A stretch of 64,000 nucleotides of DNA, taken from positions 1 to 64,000 of the forward strand of contig NZ_RJLM01000008.1 in assembly GCF_004104355.1 (NCBI RefSeq). The letters run 5' to 3'. Made by a program: the position numbers and the translations under genes. The notes below the pieces were generated by a model. It was not told where the DNA came from. It saw nothing but the letters and a program-made list of their open reading frames with translations, and made no database searches. The stretch is from Photobacterium chitinilyticum (GTDB lineage Bacteria; Pseudomonadota; Gammaproteobacteria; Enterobacterales; Vibrionaceae). Shown here piece after piece: positions 9,043 through 18,971 of the stretch. Each line of letters starts with the position of its first letter. Within the stretch, counting starts at the first letter, position 1.

Positions 9043-10710
9043 ATGCTTGCACATATGACGATCTCTAACTTTGCTATTGTCAAAAACCTCGAATTTGAAC
9101 TGAAACCAGGAATGACAACCATTACTGGTGAAACGGGTGCCGGTAAATCTATTGCCATCGATGCGCTTGGTTTATGCTTGGGAGATCGAGCTGATGCCGG
9201 CATGGTTCGCCCGAATGAGGATAAAGCTGAAATATCGGCCGCCTTTTCACTGCAAAACAATCAGGCAGCCCGCCGCTGGCTGGAAGACAATGAGCTGATC
9301 GACGGCGAAGAATGCATTTTGCGTCGGGTGATCACCAAAGAAGGCCGCTCCCGCGGCTTTATCAACGGCAGCCCTGTTCCTGCCTCACAACAAAAAGCCC
9401 TCGGACAGCTATTGATCAACATTCATGGTCAACATGCGCACCAGCAGCTAATGCGGGCTGAATATCAGCAGCAGATGCTGGACCAATATGCCGGGCATCA
9501 TCTGTTGATGGAAAAAACCCGAAAGGCCTATCAAATCTGGCGTCAGGCCAACAACGAGCTGAAACGCCTAACCCAAAACAGGGAAGAAAACGAAGCTCAG
9601 AAGCAGCTAACTCAGTATCAAGTCAAAGAACTCAATGAGCTTGCACTTGGCGAAGACGAATTTACCGAGATCGAAGAAGAACACAAACGGCTGTCAAACA
9701 GCGGCGAGCTTGCCGTATCAAGCCAGACGGCCCTGTCCGTCCTGTATGACAATGACGACGGCAACGCCCTGCAACTACTGCAAATGGCCAGCCAGCAAGT
9801 CATTAACCTTGGCGAGATAGACAGTAACCTAAGTACTATTCCGGCCATGCTCGATGAAGCCATTATTCAGGTTCAGGAAGCAAGCCAGGAGTTGCGCTGC
9901 TATCTGGACAACCTCGATATGGATCCCCAGCGCCTGATTTATCTTGAAGAGCGCCTGGCCAAAATCATGTCCCTGGCCCGTAAACACTATGTCATGCCAA
10001 ACGAGCTCTACCAGAAGCATCAGGATTTATTAAAGGAACTCGATGAGCTGGATTGCAGCGACGAACGTCTCGAAGAGATTGCCGAGCAGGTAGAGGCCCA
10101 GCGTCAGAAATTCCTTGCCACAGCAGAAAAGCTCAGCAAGAGCCGTCAGCGATACGCCAAAGAGCTGGACAAGAAGATTTCCAACAGCATGCACGAACTG
10201 AGCATGGAGAACGGTATTTTCAAGATTGATATCCAAAGCGATGCCGAAGGCATGCTTAGCCCACTGGGCTTTGACAACATCACCTTCCTGGTATCCACCA
10301 ACCCCGGCCAGCCGCTTCAGCCATTAGGCAAAGTTGCCTCCGGTGGTGAACTGTCACGTATTTCTCTGGCTATCCAGGTGATCACCGCACAGAAAGTCGA
10401 AACGCCAAGTCTGATCTTTGATGAAGTGGATGTGGGTATCAGCGGACCGACTGCGGCTATCGTCGGCAAGATGCTGCGCACCTTGGGAGAATCGACTCAG
10501 GTCATGTGTGTCACTCACCTGCCGCAGGTTGCCGGATGTGGCCACCAGCAAATGTTTGTCGCCAAAAAGTCGACCAAAGGCCAAACCGAGACCAACATGT
10601 TCCCGCTGGATGACAAGGCCCGGGTTTCCGAGCTGGCGCGCCTGCTCGGCGGCAGTGAAATTACCGAAAGGACACTAGCCAACGCAAAAGAACTGCTGTT
10701 TGCGGCATAA
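9043..10710 (+). CDS. recN: DNA repair protein RecN
   Basis: SMC-like ATPase of 555 residues that holds broken DNA ends together during recombinational repair. The Walker A GETGAGKS is near residue 30. Long coiled-coil arms occupy about 150-370 (runs such as [15 protein letters not shown]). The C-terminal head carries the signature ASGGELSR and the Walker [13 protein letters not shown]. Start ATG 9043 ([13 protein letters not shown]) matches the family N-terminus. Two LexA boxes sit immediately upstream, so the gene should be SOS-induced. It ends 140 bp before bamE. Confidence 0.98.
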   Translation: MLAHMTISNFAIVKNLEFELKPGMTTITGETGAGKSIAIDALGLCLGDRADAGMVRPNEDKAEISAAFSLQNNQAARRWLEDNELIDGEECILRRVITKEGRSRGFINGSPVPASQQKALGQLLINIHGQHAHQQLMRAEYQQQMLDQYAGHHLLMEKTRKAYQIWRQANNELKRLTQNREENEAQKQLTQYQVKELNELALGEDEFTEIEEEHKRLSNSGELAVSSQTALSVLYDNDDGNALQLLQMASQQVINLGEIDSNLSTIPAMLDEAIIQVQEASQELRCYLDNLDMDPQRLIYLEERLAKIMSLARKHYVMPNELYQKHQDLLKELDELDCSDERLEEIAEQVEAQRQKFLATAEKLSKSRQRYAKELDKKISNSMHELSMENGIFKIDIQSDAEGMLSPLGFDNITFLVSTNPGQPLQPLGKVASGGELSRISLAIQVITAQKVETPSLIFDEVDVGISGPTAAIVGKMLRTLGESTQVMCVTHLPQVAGCGHQQMFVAKKSTKGQTETNMFPLDDKARVSELARLLGGSEITERTLANAKELLFAA

Positions 10711-10849
10711 ATGGAATAAACTTAATCCGTGATGCAACTATTTAGCTAGCTCACAGTCTCAATTACAGTTTTTTTCTTAACCGCTTTTTTTACTTCTGCC
10801 AAGAGCTTGTTTATCATCGCAGCAGTAAAAGCGAATTTGCCGGGATGCT

Positions 10850-11206
10850 ATGAGTTGGAAAAACATTGCTGCACTAACATTAGCGGTAAGCCTGTTAGGT
10901 GGCTGTTCAGTCGTTGAAAGACTGGTCTATCGAATCGATATCAATCAGGGCAACTACCTTGATCAAAATGATATCAATACCCTTCGTCACGGTATGAACA
11001 AAGAACAGGTAAGCTATGTTCTGGGATCGCCAATGCTGGTTGAACCTGAATATCCAAATACCTGGTACTACGTTTATTACCACAAGCCGGGGCACGATGA
11101 GCCTGTTCAGAAGAGCTTGGTGATAACCTTTGATACTCAGAACAAACTTTCTGGGCTATCGGGTGATTACCAGTCTGGTCCAAACTTTATGGATCCTATT
11201 AACTGA
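10850..11206 (+). CDS. bamE: Outer membrane assembly lipoprotein BamE (SmpA)
   Basis: Small lipoprotein of 118 residues and part of the BAM complex that inserts beta-barrel proteins. A signal peptide ends in the lipobox LLGGC (Cys19), followed by the SmpA/OmlA domain containing INQGNYLDQNDINTLRHGM and the conserved segment GSPMLVEPEYPNTWYYVYYH. Length is normal for the family. The position between recN and rnfH-ratA is conserved in Vibrio. A bidirectional terminator separates it from the convergent rnfH. Confidence 0.96.
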   Translation: MSWKNIAALTLAVSLLGGCSVVERLVYRIDINQGNYLDQNDINTLRHGMNKEQVSYVLGSPMLVEPEYPNTWYYVYYHKPGHDEPVQKSLVITFDTQNKLSGLSGDYQSGPNFMDPIN

Positions 11207-11217
11207 TACACACAAAA

Positions 11218-11240
11218 AAGCTCGCCTATGCGAGCTTTTT
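11218..11240. terminator. Bidirectional terminator between bamE and rnfH
   Basis: Stem AAGCTCGC (11218-11225) and GCGAGCTT (11230-11237) with loop CTAT. An A run precedes it and a T run follows. Confidence 0.85.
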
Positions 11241-11272
11241 TATTCAATCCTGTAAACCACCCGACAATACGG

Positions 11273-11602
11273 TTAAGCTTTTTGTGCCGCTTTTGCGTCC
11301 AAGGCTTCCTGCTTGGCTTGTTCGGCACGCTTGCGGCGGATCTCTTTCGGATCGGCCAGCAGAGGGCGATAGATTTCAAGCCTGTCACCATCATGGACAG
11401 TCGCATTGAGCTTCACATTACGACTGTAGACACCTACTTTGTTTTTCTTCAGGTCTATCTCCGGGTACATTTCCAGCACACCAGACTGCTCAATAATTTC
11501 CTGTACCTGGGTATCTGGCGTAATCGCCAGCTTGATCACTCGCTGGGCTTCAGGTAGTGCATACACCACCTCAACATGGATCAACTTTTCTTCAGAAGTC
11601 AT
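11273..11602 (-). CDS. rnfH: RnfH family ubiquitin-like protein (RatB)
   Basis: Small protein of 109 residues with the beta-grasp RnfH fold. Recognisable segments are [27 protein letters not shown] and the conserved [24 protein letters not shown]. In E. coli the homologue is the partner gene of ratA; its molecular role is unclear. Start ATG 11602 (MTSEEK) overlaps the ratA stop by 11 bp, so it is probably translated with ratA. The C-terminal tail is Ala/Lys/Gln-rich and likely flexible. Confidence 0.92.
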   Translation of the reverse strand: MTSEEKLIHVEVVYALPEAQRVIKLAITPDTQVQEIIEQSGVLEMYPEIDLKKNKVGVYSRNVKLNATVHDGDRLEIYRPLLADPKEIRRKRAEQAKQEALDAKAAQKA

Positions 11603-12026
11603 AGATCTCTCTGGCTCTTTGGGTAAACGCACTCACCATATTGCTGGTTAAATCGCGGAACACCTTGCCAAAAGCGGCTTCCACCAGCCCATTGGTAAAT
11701 TCAAAATCCAGCTTCAGCTCAACCTTACATGCCTCAGCATCCAGTTCAGTAAAGTGCCATCCACCGACCAGGCGCTGGAAAGGGCCTTCCACCAGCTGCA
11801 TGTCAATTTTATTCACCCCAATAAGCTGATTGCGGGTAACAAAGGTTTTCTTAATTCCGGCCTTGGATACATCGACAGATGCCATCATATGCTCATCAGA
11901 ACTTTCTAATATTTTGGTCCCGGAACAACCCGGCAGAAATGCAGGGTAAGACTCAACATCATTAACAAGTTCAAACATTTTCTTCGCACTAAAAGGGACC
12001 AGTGCAGAGCGGCTAATCTGAGGCAT
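11592..12026 (-). CDS. ratA: RatA, START-domain (coenzyme Q-binding-like) protein
   Basis: Protein of 144 residues of the polyketide-cyclase/START family. In E. coli RatA has been described as blocking 70S ribosome assembly, while relatives (Coq10) bind ubiquinone, so the true role is uncertain. Family motifs: [14 protein letters not shown] at the N-terminus, [18 protein letters not shown], and [18 protein letters not shown] near the end. ATG 12026 follows AGGAGA. It is divergent from smpB and in an operon with rnfH. Confidence 0.94.
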   Translation of the reverse strand: MPQISRSALVPFSAKKMFELVNDVESYPAFLPGCSGTKILESSDEHMMASVDVSKAGIKKTFVTRNQLIGVNKIDMQLVEGPFQRLVGGWHFTELDAEACKVELKLDFEFTNGLVEAAFGKVFRDLTSNMVSAFTQRAREIYDF

Positions 12027-12253
12027 AGTTTCTCCTTTACCCATCACAAGTGCCTCATCCCACAAGTATTTACATAGATAAACACCAATACCTATGAGAA
12101 GAGGTAGGCCAATGATACCATTACTCAGCGTACAGCCAAAATCCGTGCAAACTTGTATGGTGGTAGCCTAATAAAATACCGCAACAAGTATTGCACTTCG
12201 ACCAAGAGATCAACGCATTATCTTGGGACCGCAACAGAGCGAAACGAGTAATT

Positions 12254-12736
12254 ATGGCCAAGAAAAAACCAAACAAACCGGGTAGCAATACCATTGCAAA
12301 AAACCGCTCAGCGCGACATGAGTTCGCGATTGATGACGAATACGAAGCAGGCCTGTCTCTTCAAGGGTGGGAAGTAAAAGCGATTCGTGACGGTAAAATC
12401 AACATTTCTGAAAGTTATGTGTTCCTGCGTAACGGTGAAGCCTTTATCTCAGGCGTTACCATTACACCGCTAAATGCCGCATCCACCCACGTGGTTGCTG
12501 ATCCAACACGTGTTCGTAAGTTACTGCTTAACCGCCGTGAAATCGAAAAGTTAGAGCACGCTGTACACCGTGACGGTGAAACAATTGTGGCATTAACCAT
12601 GTATTGGAAGGCATCCTGGGTTAAAATAAAGATAGGTACCGCGCGAGGTAAAAAATTGCACGATAAGCGTAGTGATAGTAAAGATCGTGATTGGCAGCGT
12701 GATAAAGCGCGCATCATGAAACACAGCACAAGATAG
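12254..12736 (+). CDS. smpB: SsrA-binding protein SmpB
   Basis: Protein of 160 residues, the same length as in E. coli, that binds tmRNA and places it in the A site of stalled ribosomes. Family features: [20 protein letters not shown] and QGWEVKAIR near the start, and the basic C-terminal tail ([23 protein letters not shown]) that enters the mRNA channel. ATG 12254 was chosen over an upstream in-frame start at 12191 by family length. The tmRNA gene lies 106 bp downstream on the same strand. Confidence 0.98.
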   Translation: MAKKKPNKPGSNTIAKNRSARHEFAIDDEYEAGLSLQGWEVKAIRDGKINISESYVFLRNGEAFISGVTITPLNAASTHVVADPTRVRKLLLNRREIEKLEHAVHRDGETIVALTMYWKASWVKIKIGTARGKKLHDKRSDSKDRDWQRDKARIMKHSTR

Positions 12737-12796
12737 TAAGCTCGTGGCTAAGTGTTCGCTTTTTATCCATAAACACTTTGCTACAAGGTAATTATG

Positions 12797-12824
12797 TTGA
12801 CGCATATGTTTATTATGCTACTAT
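12797..12824 (+). promoter_or_regulatory. Promoter of ssrA
   Basis: TTGACG (12797-12802), 16 bp, TACTAT (12819-12824), about 18 bp before the mature tmRNA 5' end. Confidence 0.6.
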
Positions 12825-12842
12825 CCAACGCGTAACAACTCT

Positions 12843-13212
12843 GGGGCTGATTTAGGATTCGACAGGATCACGAAGGCTTTGGGAGCATGCCGTGGGGCGG
12901 TTGGCCACGTTAAAAGCCGCAAAAAAATAGTCGCAAACGACGAAAACTTCGCACTAGCAGCTTAATACCCTGCTTAGAGCGCTCCTGCCCTAGCTTCCGC
13001 TTGTAAGACGGGGAATAACAGGGGTTCAAACCCAAACGAGATAGCGAGGGAACCTTTGACTAGAGAGGTGAACCGCGAAATAGAATTCTGGTATGTACTT
13101 GCATAGCGTGTCTGTTCGCAGTGTCGGGTACGAGAATAAAGACAGACTAAGCATGTAGCGCCTCTGGTTAGACTGATTTTGGACGCGGGTTCAAATCCCG
13201 CCAGCTCCACCA
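12843..13212 (+). ncRNA. ssrA: Transfer-messenger RNA (tmRNA)
   Basis: The RNA of about 370 nt begins GGGGCTGATTTAGGATTCGA and ends with the tRNA-like acceptor arm, T-arm GGTTCAAATCCC and encoded CCA at 13210-13212. The tag frame resumes at GCA 12933 and reads ANDENFALAA, stopping at TAA 12963-12965; E. coli has Tyr where this has Phe. With SmpB it rescues stalled ribosomes and marks their products for degradation. The 3' end also forms the left attachment site of the downstream island and stays intact, so tmRNA should be functional. Confidence 0.98.
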
Positions 13213-13224
13213 AACATACGTATG
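13189..13224 (+). repeat. Left attachment site (attL) in the 3' end of ssrA
   Basis: GTTCAAATCCCGCCAGC (13189-13205) recurs exactly at 24531-24547. The overlapping stretch 13198-13224, ending CATACGTATG, recurs with one mismatch at 26478-26504. These are the expected footprints of a tyrosine integrase acting at the ssrA 3' end. Confidence 0.85.
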
Positions 13225-13226
13225 AT

Positions 13227-13242
13227 AACGTCCTAGGACGTT
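13227..13242. repeat. Perfect 16-bp palindrome just after ssrA
   Basis: AACGTCCTAGGACGTT is fully self-complementary, between attL and the downstream terminator. It could be a recombination-factor site or an RNA-processing hairpin; function unknown. Confidence 0.7.
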
Positions 13243-13248
13243 CGGAAG

Positions 13249-13280
13249 GCCCGGTAAGCTGTTGCGCTGCCGGGCTTTCT
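13249..13280 (+). terminator. Terminator downstream of ssrA, supplied by the island
   Basis: GCCCGG (13249-13254) pairs with CCGGGC (13270-13275) around a 15-base loop that can pair further (AGC/GCT), followed by TTTCTT. It replaces the native ssrA terminator that the insertion appears to have displaced. Confidence 0.65.
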
Positions 13281-13324
13281 TGTATCTATAGCATCCTAAT
13301 ACATCTTTTAACATCCTACCTTTT

Positions 13325-13359
13325 TAGCTATCCTTATAGCCATCCCACTTAGTTATCCC
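13325..13359. repeat. Integrase arm-type repeats, left end
   Basis: TAGCTATCC (13325), TAGCCATCCCA (13337) and TAGTTATCCC (13350) are spaced 12-13 bp apart, just before the integrase gene. The same pair at 12-bp spacing recurs at 24457-24479 near the right end, as expected for integrase arm sites. Confidence 0.6.
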
Positions 13360-13400
13360 GCCACTGGGATAACTAAACACAACACCAGTGAAGGATAGCT

Positions 13401-14609
13401 ATGGCAAGGATCACCAGACCCCTCACCAATACTGAGGTTAAGCAGGCGAAACCCAAAGACAAGCAATACACCCTCAGTGATGGTGGTGGCTTATTCTTAC
13501 GGGTACGACCCAATGGTGCCAAGAACTGGATGTTTGACTATTATCAGCCATTCACCAAAAAACGTAGTGTTTTAAGCTTCGGTGCCTACCCCAGTGTTTC
13601 AATCGCTGATGCACGTAATAAACGTTCTGATGCCAAGACACTGCTCGCACAGGATATCGATCCCAAGCAACATCGCGACTCGAATATTCAGCTCCAGCAA
13701 GAAGCCAACGGTAATACACTTCAAGTGATCGCTGAAAAGTGGTTTGCAGTAAAAAAAAGCCAGGTTACCCCCGACTATGCCGAAGATATCTGGCGTTCAT
13801 TGAACCTTCACATCTTTCCCTCTCTGGGCAAAGTTCCCATTGAGCAAATCAAAGCAACGGTTGTTATTGAGACAATCAAGCCAATTGCCGCCAAAGGCAA
13901 CCTCGAGACAGTTAAACGCTTATGCCAGCGATTAAATGAAGTAGCAACCTTTGCCGTTAACACGGGCGTGATCCACTCGAATCCACTGTCCGGCATTAAA
14001 GCGGCATTCGCGGCTCCGAAGAAGAATCACATGCCTACCCTAAAACCTGCAGAGTTGCCCAAATTAATGCGTGCTTTATCCACCGCAAGTATCACAACAA
14101 CAACTCGCTGCCTTATCCACTGGCAACTGCATTCCATGGCACGTCCAAGTGAGACCGCAGGTGCTCGCTGGGATGAGATCGATTTCGATAATAAGCTGTG
14201 GAACATCCCAGCAAGCCGGATGAAAAAGAATAAGCCACACTCTGTCCCTCTCACGCCAGCGACACTGGAACTGCTTGAAATCATGCGTCCGATTAGTGCC
14301 CGACATGAATTTATCTTTCCCTCGGACCGCATCCCAAACAAACATATCAATGAGCAAACGGCAAACGCAGCTTTAAAGCGAATGGGTTTCAGCGGCATTC
14401 TGGTTGCTCACGGCCTAAGGGCACTTGCTAGTACCACCTTGAACGAACAAGGCTTTGATCCTGATGTTATTGAAGCAGCACTTGCCCACGTGGACAAAAA
14501 TGAAGTCCGTCGCGCATACAACCGCGCAGAATACCTGGAAAAACGCCGCGAACTAATGACATGGTGGAGTAACCACATTGTGGCTGCATCCCAACATGTC
14601 CTGATTTAA
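13401..14609 (+). CDS. Tyrosine site-specific integrase (P4/CP4-57 type)
   Basis: Integrase of 402 residues. The N-terminal DUF4102 arm-binding domain (about 1-90, with LSDGGGLFLRVRPNGAKNWMF and FGAYPSVSIADAR) is followed by a core-binding domain and a C-terminal catalytic domain. Catalytic residues visible: Arg in ARPSETAGARWDEI, HGLR with the second Arg, His in LAHVDKNEVRRAYNRAEY and the final Tyr in that segment. It lies 189 bp from the ssrA 3' end and reads into the island, the usual position beside attL. It would catalyse insertion and excision at the tmRNA T-arm sequence, probably aided by the AlpA-like regulator. Confidence 0.96.
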   Translation: MARITRPLTNTEVKQAKPKDKQYTLSDGGGLFLRVRPNGAKNWMFDYYQPFTKKRSVLSFGAYPSVSIADARNKRSDAKTLLAQDIDPKQHRDSNIQLQQEANGNTLQVIAEKWFAVKKSQVTPDYAEDIWRSLNLHIFPSLGKVPIEQIKATVVIETIKPIAAKGNLETVKRLCQRLNEVATFAVNTGVIHSNPLSGIKAAFAAPKKNHMPTLKPAELPKLMRALSTASITTTTRCLIHWQLHSMARPSETAGARWDEIDFDNKLWNIPASRMKKNKPHSVPLTPATLELLEIMRPISARHEFIFPSDRIPNKHINEQTANAALKRMGFSGILVAHGLRALASTTLNEQGFDPDVIEAALAHVDKNEVRRAYNRAEYLEKRRELMTWWSNHIVAASQHVLI

Positions 14610-14639
14610 TCCCCTCCCTATAATCAATTAGGAAGAACA

Positions 14640-15365
14640 ATGAAGAACTGGTTAGACTACACCCAAGATATTGGCCCCATTATGCGCTTCAGTGTGGTAG
14701 TAAACGGATTTGCATTCGATGGCCTTGAGCCTGGTGACTACCCCTCTTGTGATATGCTTGATGACAGCCAAGACTTTATCTATCGGGCAATTCTTGCTGG
14801 TGAATTACGACACTTTAAGGACGGTAAAGCAATTGTTGGCGGTGAAATTCCTGCCCCATGCGAGCTTATCCTTCGCCGCACTGACTTAAGGGAGTGGTTA
14901 CTTCACCACTATCCTGATATGAAGCCAAAATTCTTGTTTTGTGATTCAGAAAGGGCCGAAGTTGACGCTTTCACTCAACTAGCAGCTCTTAAAGAACAAC
15001 TGGCTGAACGCAACAAACAATTAAAGATAGCAAACGATTACTGGAGTGATACTTACCCCTTGCTCGAACAGCTGAAAAAAGAAAATGAGCAATTGAAGCA
15101 AGAGGTTGAGTCAATAAGTAAGTTAAACAGCTCACAAAATGGCCGCGTAATCAGGACTAAAAATAACATAATTGCAGCCTTAACAAAGCTACTTCTCGAG
15201 CCATCCTCACTTAGCTCGACACCGTTGTGTAGCAGCCTACGTGAAGTTATTGATGCTATCTCGAATGACTATTCAGACACTAACCCTTATGGTTTATCTG
15301 AACGCAATTTGTTCAAACACTTACCGGAATCCTTAAAACAGCTAGAAAACGAAACCCTTACCTAG
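14640..15365 (+). CDS. Island protein of unknown function with a coiled coil
   Basis: I do not recognise this 241-residue protein. The N-terminal half looks globular (GLEPGDYPSCDMLDDSQDFIYRA, then an acidic/aromatic stretch). Residues about 110-160 form a predicted coiled coil (AALKEQLAERNKQLK, LLEQLKKENEQLKQE). The C-terminal part ends LSERNLFKHLPESLKQLENE. It begins 30 bp after the integrase with a good AGGAAG site, so it is probably co-transcribed with it. Position between integrase and AlpA is common for small satellite accessory genes, but no function can be given. Confidence 0.75.
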   Translation: MKNWLDYTQDIGPIMRFSVVVNGFAFDGLEPGDYPSCDMLDDSQDFIYRAILAGELRHFKDGKAIVGGEIPAPCELILRRTDLREWLLHHYPDMKPKFLFCDSERAEVDAFTQLAALKEQLAERNKQLKIANDYWSDTYPLLEQLKKENEQLKQEVESISKLNSSQNGRVIRTKNNIIAALTKLLLEPSSLSSTPLCSSLREVIDAISNDYSDTNPYGLSERNLFKHLPESLKQLENETLT

Positions 15366-15466
15366 ACTCCCCCCCCTCAACTTCGGGTACTGCAATTGCA
15401 GTGATTCAAAGATAGCTACCCCGTAAATTTACCCCATCAGTTAACAACATCCTAAGTGGGGTAAAA

Positions 15467-15730
15467 ATGAACAACACCATCCAACTGAAGATTATTGACA
15501 AAAAGTCCGTACTAGAGCGCTTTAGCTTTTCAAATTCAACGCTATACCTACGCATTAATGCAGGGCTTATGACCCCCCCAGTGAACCTAGGTGGCCGCCG
15601 CGTTGGCTGGCCGGAACATGAGGTAGCCAATATTTTGGATGCAATGGTTGCAGGAAAGAACGCGAACTACATCAAGAAACTCGTTGCCTTCCTTATTAAA
15701 AAACGTTCGGCAGCATGGAGCGACCAGTAA
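15467..15730 (+). CDS. AlpA-family phage regulatory protein
   Basis: DNA-binding protein of 87 residues of the AlpA/MerR-like excisionase family. A winged helix-turn-helix covers about residues 10-60 (SVLERFSFSNSTLYLRINAG, then GGRRVGWPEHEVANIL). In CP4-57, AlpA activates the excision genes of that ssrA-integrated element; here it may control integrase expression or primase transcription. Its stop overlaps the next gene's ATG as TAATG, so the primase is translationally coupled to it. Confidence 0.9.
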   Translation: MNNTIQLKIIDKKSVLERFSFSNSTLYLRINAGLMTPPVNLGGRRVGWPEHEVANILDAMVAGKNANYIKKLVAFLIKKRSAAWSDQ

Positions 15731-18384
15731 TGAACGAAAAGCCCCTTACTGTTGCAATGCATGAAGCTGGATGCTTCCCTGCCTCTCAGGCAGATACATC
15801 TTCTTCAACCTCGACTCTTCTTCACGAACTGTTTAACGTAACTGAAGAGGAATTTACCCTCATCACCGATAACTTATCGGTACAAGATCAAACGGCTGTG
15901 ATTAATTCTCGCAACCAAGTGAGTACAATTGCTGAAATGACCCGCGGTAAATGGGGATATGTTCTCAATGCATTGGGGATCATCGTGGATGAAAAGGGCG
16001 GGCATACCGCCTGCCCTATCTGCGGCGGCAAAGATCGATTCCGGTTCGATGACCTAGAAGGGCGAGGTACATCATTCTGCAATCAGTGTCCCGAGCAGAG
16101 TCGAGATGGTCTGGCTCTTGTCCGTGATTATTACGGCTGTGACATTAAAGAAGCAGCTAACAAAGTGGCTGACACTTTGAACGTAACGAATGACGACCAC
16201 ATACCCAACACTCCTTCTCTGGGCTGCCAGAAAGAGAAGCTGGTTAATAATTTTGCACCTGAGTTCGATCTTCTGCCCGATGCTGATAGCAATCACCCTT
16301 ATCTGCTAGCCAAGAAGCTGACTAGCGATGGCTTAAAGCAACAAGGTGGGGCGTTAGTCGTCCCTGCCTATAACGCTGAGGGAGTCATGACGGGCTTGCA
16401 GCGTCTATTTCCCAACGGAGATAAGCCATGGTTTAAAGGGTCAACAAAACGTGGTTCTTTTCTGGCACTAGGTGAAGGTGGTGACTACGGGGTCATCACC
16501 GAAGGCTGGGGCACGGGTCGTACTATTTACGAACAAACCGACATAACAACATATGTAGCGTTTGATGCTGGCAACATTAAGAACATTGTTCCAGTAGTTG
16601 CGGAAAAGCACGATTATGTGTTTATTGCCTCCGACTTTGACATGCCCGGCTTTAAGGCACTGGAAGAAGCTCAGGCGACTGCTCCACAAGCACCTGTTCT
16701 GAGCCTTATTCCGCCCGAGGATGGCGAGATACCAGAAAGCGGCGGTACAGACTGGTCTGATTTATACCTTTCTGGCCAGCCGATCAAAGCAATCATCGAA
16801 GCCAACATTGAAGCAGAGATTGGCGAGTATCATCAGGCAAGTAATCCAGTTGATGCCGAGAACGCCAGCCAAGATGATGAGCAGGAATATCCAGACTTTG
16901 GTGCCGCCATTCAAGCTTTAGAAGAAGACAAGTACAACGAACGTGCCTTTGACGCCGTGATTGGTTTTATCCATAAAGCAAACTTTATTGATGTAGGCCG
17001 AATGCGTCACCAACTTAAAGATATAACAGGCGTAGACATAGCTGATATCAAAGCCGCAGTAAAGGAACGCAAAGCCGCAGAAGAACCGATTCCACTGACT
17101 CATGGTGAGATGGCTGACAAGTATATTGAGAAACTCGGCGACGTCCGCCCAATTGGCGAATATGGTCGTCTATGGTTGTACAATGAAAATAATGGTATTT
17201 GGGTAGACACCGCACTATCACGAGTTGGTGTTGCTATTGCCAAGCTATTTAAAACCGAGGATCGCTGTAAGCGAGAAACGGACTATAAAGCGATTGCGTC
17301 ACACAGCTACAACACAGTCGAGCAGAAAGGCTTCTTTGCCAATGCACCGAAAGGCATTTACGCCCCATCCGGTTTCATCTGCGTTCAGAATAGAAAACTA
17401 ATGAACCTGCCACCATCGCCAGAACACCATGCTCGTTTCCGGTTAGAGATTGAACCTGTATTTGGTCGCGAGCCGGAACTTCTGCTTGGTGTCCTTCGGG
17501 AAGCTTTTGATTCGACTGACGTGGACGGGCAGATTCGTCAACTGCGGATGCTAACGGGCTTGTCCCTCCTGGGCTTACAAGCTCAAACACAACGAGCAAT
17601 ATTCTTATTCGGAGCTGGCGGCTCAGGTAAATCACTATACTTGAAGATCTTGGAGGCATTGGTCCCCAGCGAGTACAGGGCAAGCGTCAGCCCACATGAG
17701 ATGGACAACGACTACAAAGTCGCATCGTTGGCCGGAAAGCTATTGAACCTTGTTCCTGAAATCGACAAAGACAAACCTGTGCCGAGTGCGGCATTTAAAG
17801 CGATTACTGGAGGTGATACAAAATCAGCCCGCGAGCCATACGGCAAAGTCTTTACTTTTATTCCCGATGCCGGGTGCTGGTTCAACGGTAACTTTTTCCT
17901 GACCACCAAAGATCATAGTGAAGGTTTCTGGCGACGCTGGGCTATCATTCACTTCGCAAACAGCAAGCCAGAGAGTGAGCGAGATCCAACATTAGTTGAC
18001 CGCATTATTGATGATGAGTTACCAGCAATATTAGGCTGGGCAATCATGGGGGTGAAAGATTATCTCGATAACGGTCTATATTTGTCAGCGACACATTATA
18101 AATGTCTCAATGAATGGCAGCGAGAGGGGGATAGCGTAGCTTGCTGGCTTAATGATGACGACAGCGACATTGGGAACCGCAAAACGCTTAAGGCACGCCC
18201 CCCGTTAAAAGTTAGTCACGCTTATACGATTTACCATGATTGGTGCCGCCATAACAACAGGAAGCCGTACAGCAAGCAGCAATTCAAAGCATATATGGCG
18301 AACCATGGACACGTAGCTAGCCTTAACAGTGGGTATAGCTGCTATCCGTCACTCTATGACGATCGATCTTTACCGAGGTTCTAA
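15730..18384 (+). CDS. P4-alpha-like primase/helicase
   Basis: Protein of 884 residues for autonomous replication of the element. In order: a zinc-binding domain at about 90-130 (CPICGGKDRFRFDD ... FCNQCP), a Toprim-type primase region (VITEGWGTGRTIYEQ, FIASDFDMPGF), a linker, and a C-terminal SF3/D5-type helicase with Walker A FLFGAGGSGKS and the D5N-like segment before it. P4 alpha proteins combine primase, helicase and origin binding. ATG 15730 overlaps the AlpA stop and follows GGAG at a good distance; an in-frame ATG at 15715 is the alternative. A G/C hairpin follows at 18397-18430. Confidence 0.93.
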   Translation: MNEKPLTVAMHEAGCFPASQADTSSSTSTLLHELFNVTEEEFTLITDNLSVQDQTAVINSRNQVSTIAEMTRGKWGYVLNALGIIVDEKGGHTACPICGGKDRFRFDDLEGRGTSFCNQCPEQSRDGLALVRDYYGCDIKEAANKVADTLNVTNDDHIPNTPSLGCQKEKLVNNFAPEFDLLPDADSNHPYLLAKKLTSDGLKQQGGALVVPAYNAEGVMTGLQRLFPNGDKPWFKGSTKRGSFLALGEGGDYGVITEGWGTGRTIYEQTDITTYVAFDAGNIKNIVPVVAEKHDYVFIASDFDMPGFKALEEAQATAPQAPVLSLIPPEDGEIPESGGTDWSDLYLSGQPIKAIIEANIEAEIGEYHQASNPVDAENASQDDEQEYPDFGAAIQALEEDKYNERAFDAVIGFIHKANFIDVGRMRHQLKDITGVDIADIKAAVKERKAAEEPIPLTHGEMADKYIEKLGDVRPIGEYGRLWLYNENNGIWVDTALSRVGVAIAKLFKTEDRCKRETDYKAIASHSYNTVEQKGFFANAPKGIYAPSGFICVQNRKLMNLPPSPEHHARFRLEIEPVFGREPELLLGVLREAFDSTDVDGQIRQLRMLTGLSLLGLQAQTQRAIFLFGAGGSGKSLYLKILEALVPSEYRASVSPHEMDNDYKVASLAGKLLNLVPEIDKDKPVPSAAFKAITGGDTKSAREPYGKVFTFIPDAGCWFNGNFFLTTKDHSEGFWRRWAIIHFANSKPESERDPTLVDRIIDDELPAILGWAIMGVKDYLDNGLYLSATHYKCLNEWQREGDSVACWLNDDDSDIGNRKTLKARPPLKVSHAYTIYHDWCRHNNRKPYSKQQFKAYMANHGHVASLNSGYSCYPSLYDDRSLPRF

Positions 18385-18396
18385 CGAAATATAATC

Positions 18397-18430
18397 GGGG
18401 AATAGGGGGCACTTCGCAGCCCCTTTCCCC
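18397..18430 (+). terminator. GC-rich hairpin after the primase gene
   Basis: GGGG and GGGGC pair with GCCCC and CCCC around a short loop, 13 bp after the stop. It lacks a strong T run, so it may be a weak terminator or an mRNA 3' end structure. Confidence 0.45.
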
Positions 18431-18971
18431 TAGCCTTCTCACCCTATAAGATGTTGCGGCATTGCATCATTAAAGAACTACCCGGCAATCTAACCTGTCT
18501 AGGTGGAAAAAGTGGACTTTTTTCTTATTAATAACTTCCTATAATCACACACTTATTCAGCTTTTAACCAAGAACAACGAACGTGCGTTTGTACTATAGG
18601 AAAGGTGCCAGCTGAAAACCCACTTTTTCCACCTAACATGACCGTTCTATCTCTGGCTAGCCTAAAGTGAATACCGCAACACGGCCAAACCATCACCACC
18701 ACGCTTACAAGCTAACAAATGTACAGCCGTGAAGTGTTGAAAGTTCAAAATGCAGCCAGCTTCCCCAATGAGGGTCCAGCATTAAGCTTCACTTACCGAA
18801 CGGCCTCAAGCTAGCTGTATCCCATAACTCATAGGAAGGGGGGGATGGACCACAGCAAAATACCCCCTCCCCCCTTCACATATACCTATCCAAGATGTAA
18901 CCGATTTTTCGAAGCCGGAAACTTTGATAATCTCTGCTAATATCTGGACTAGTTATATAGGAGGTATCAGC
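18431..18971. other. Non-coding region with long inverted repeat; candidate island replication or control region
   Basis: No convincing gene. It holds AGGTGGAAAAAGTGG (18501-18515) and its exact reverse complement (18620-18634) flanking an AT-rich interval. Further right, a seven-G run (18838-18844) faces C-rich CCCCCTCCCCCC (18863-18874). The position directly after a P4-like primase fits an origin or copy-control locus, but that is inference. Confidence 0.5.

Noticed and set aside
12974-13213. Minus-strand open frame beginning MVELAGFEPASK
   Set aside because: It lies antisense to tmRNA; such frames opposite structured RNA 3' ends are a known annotation artefact.
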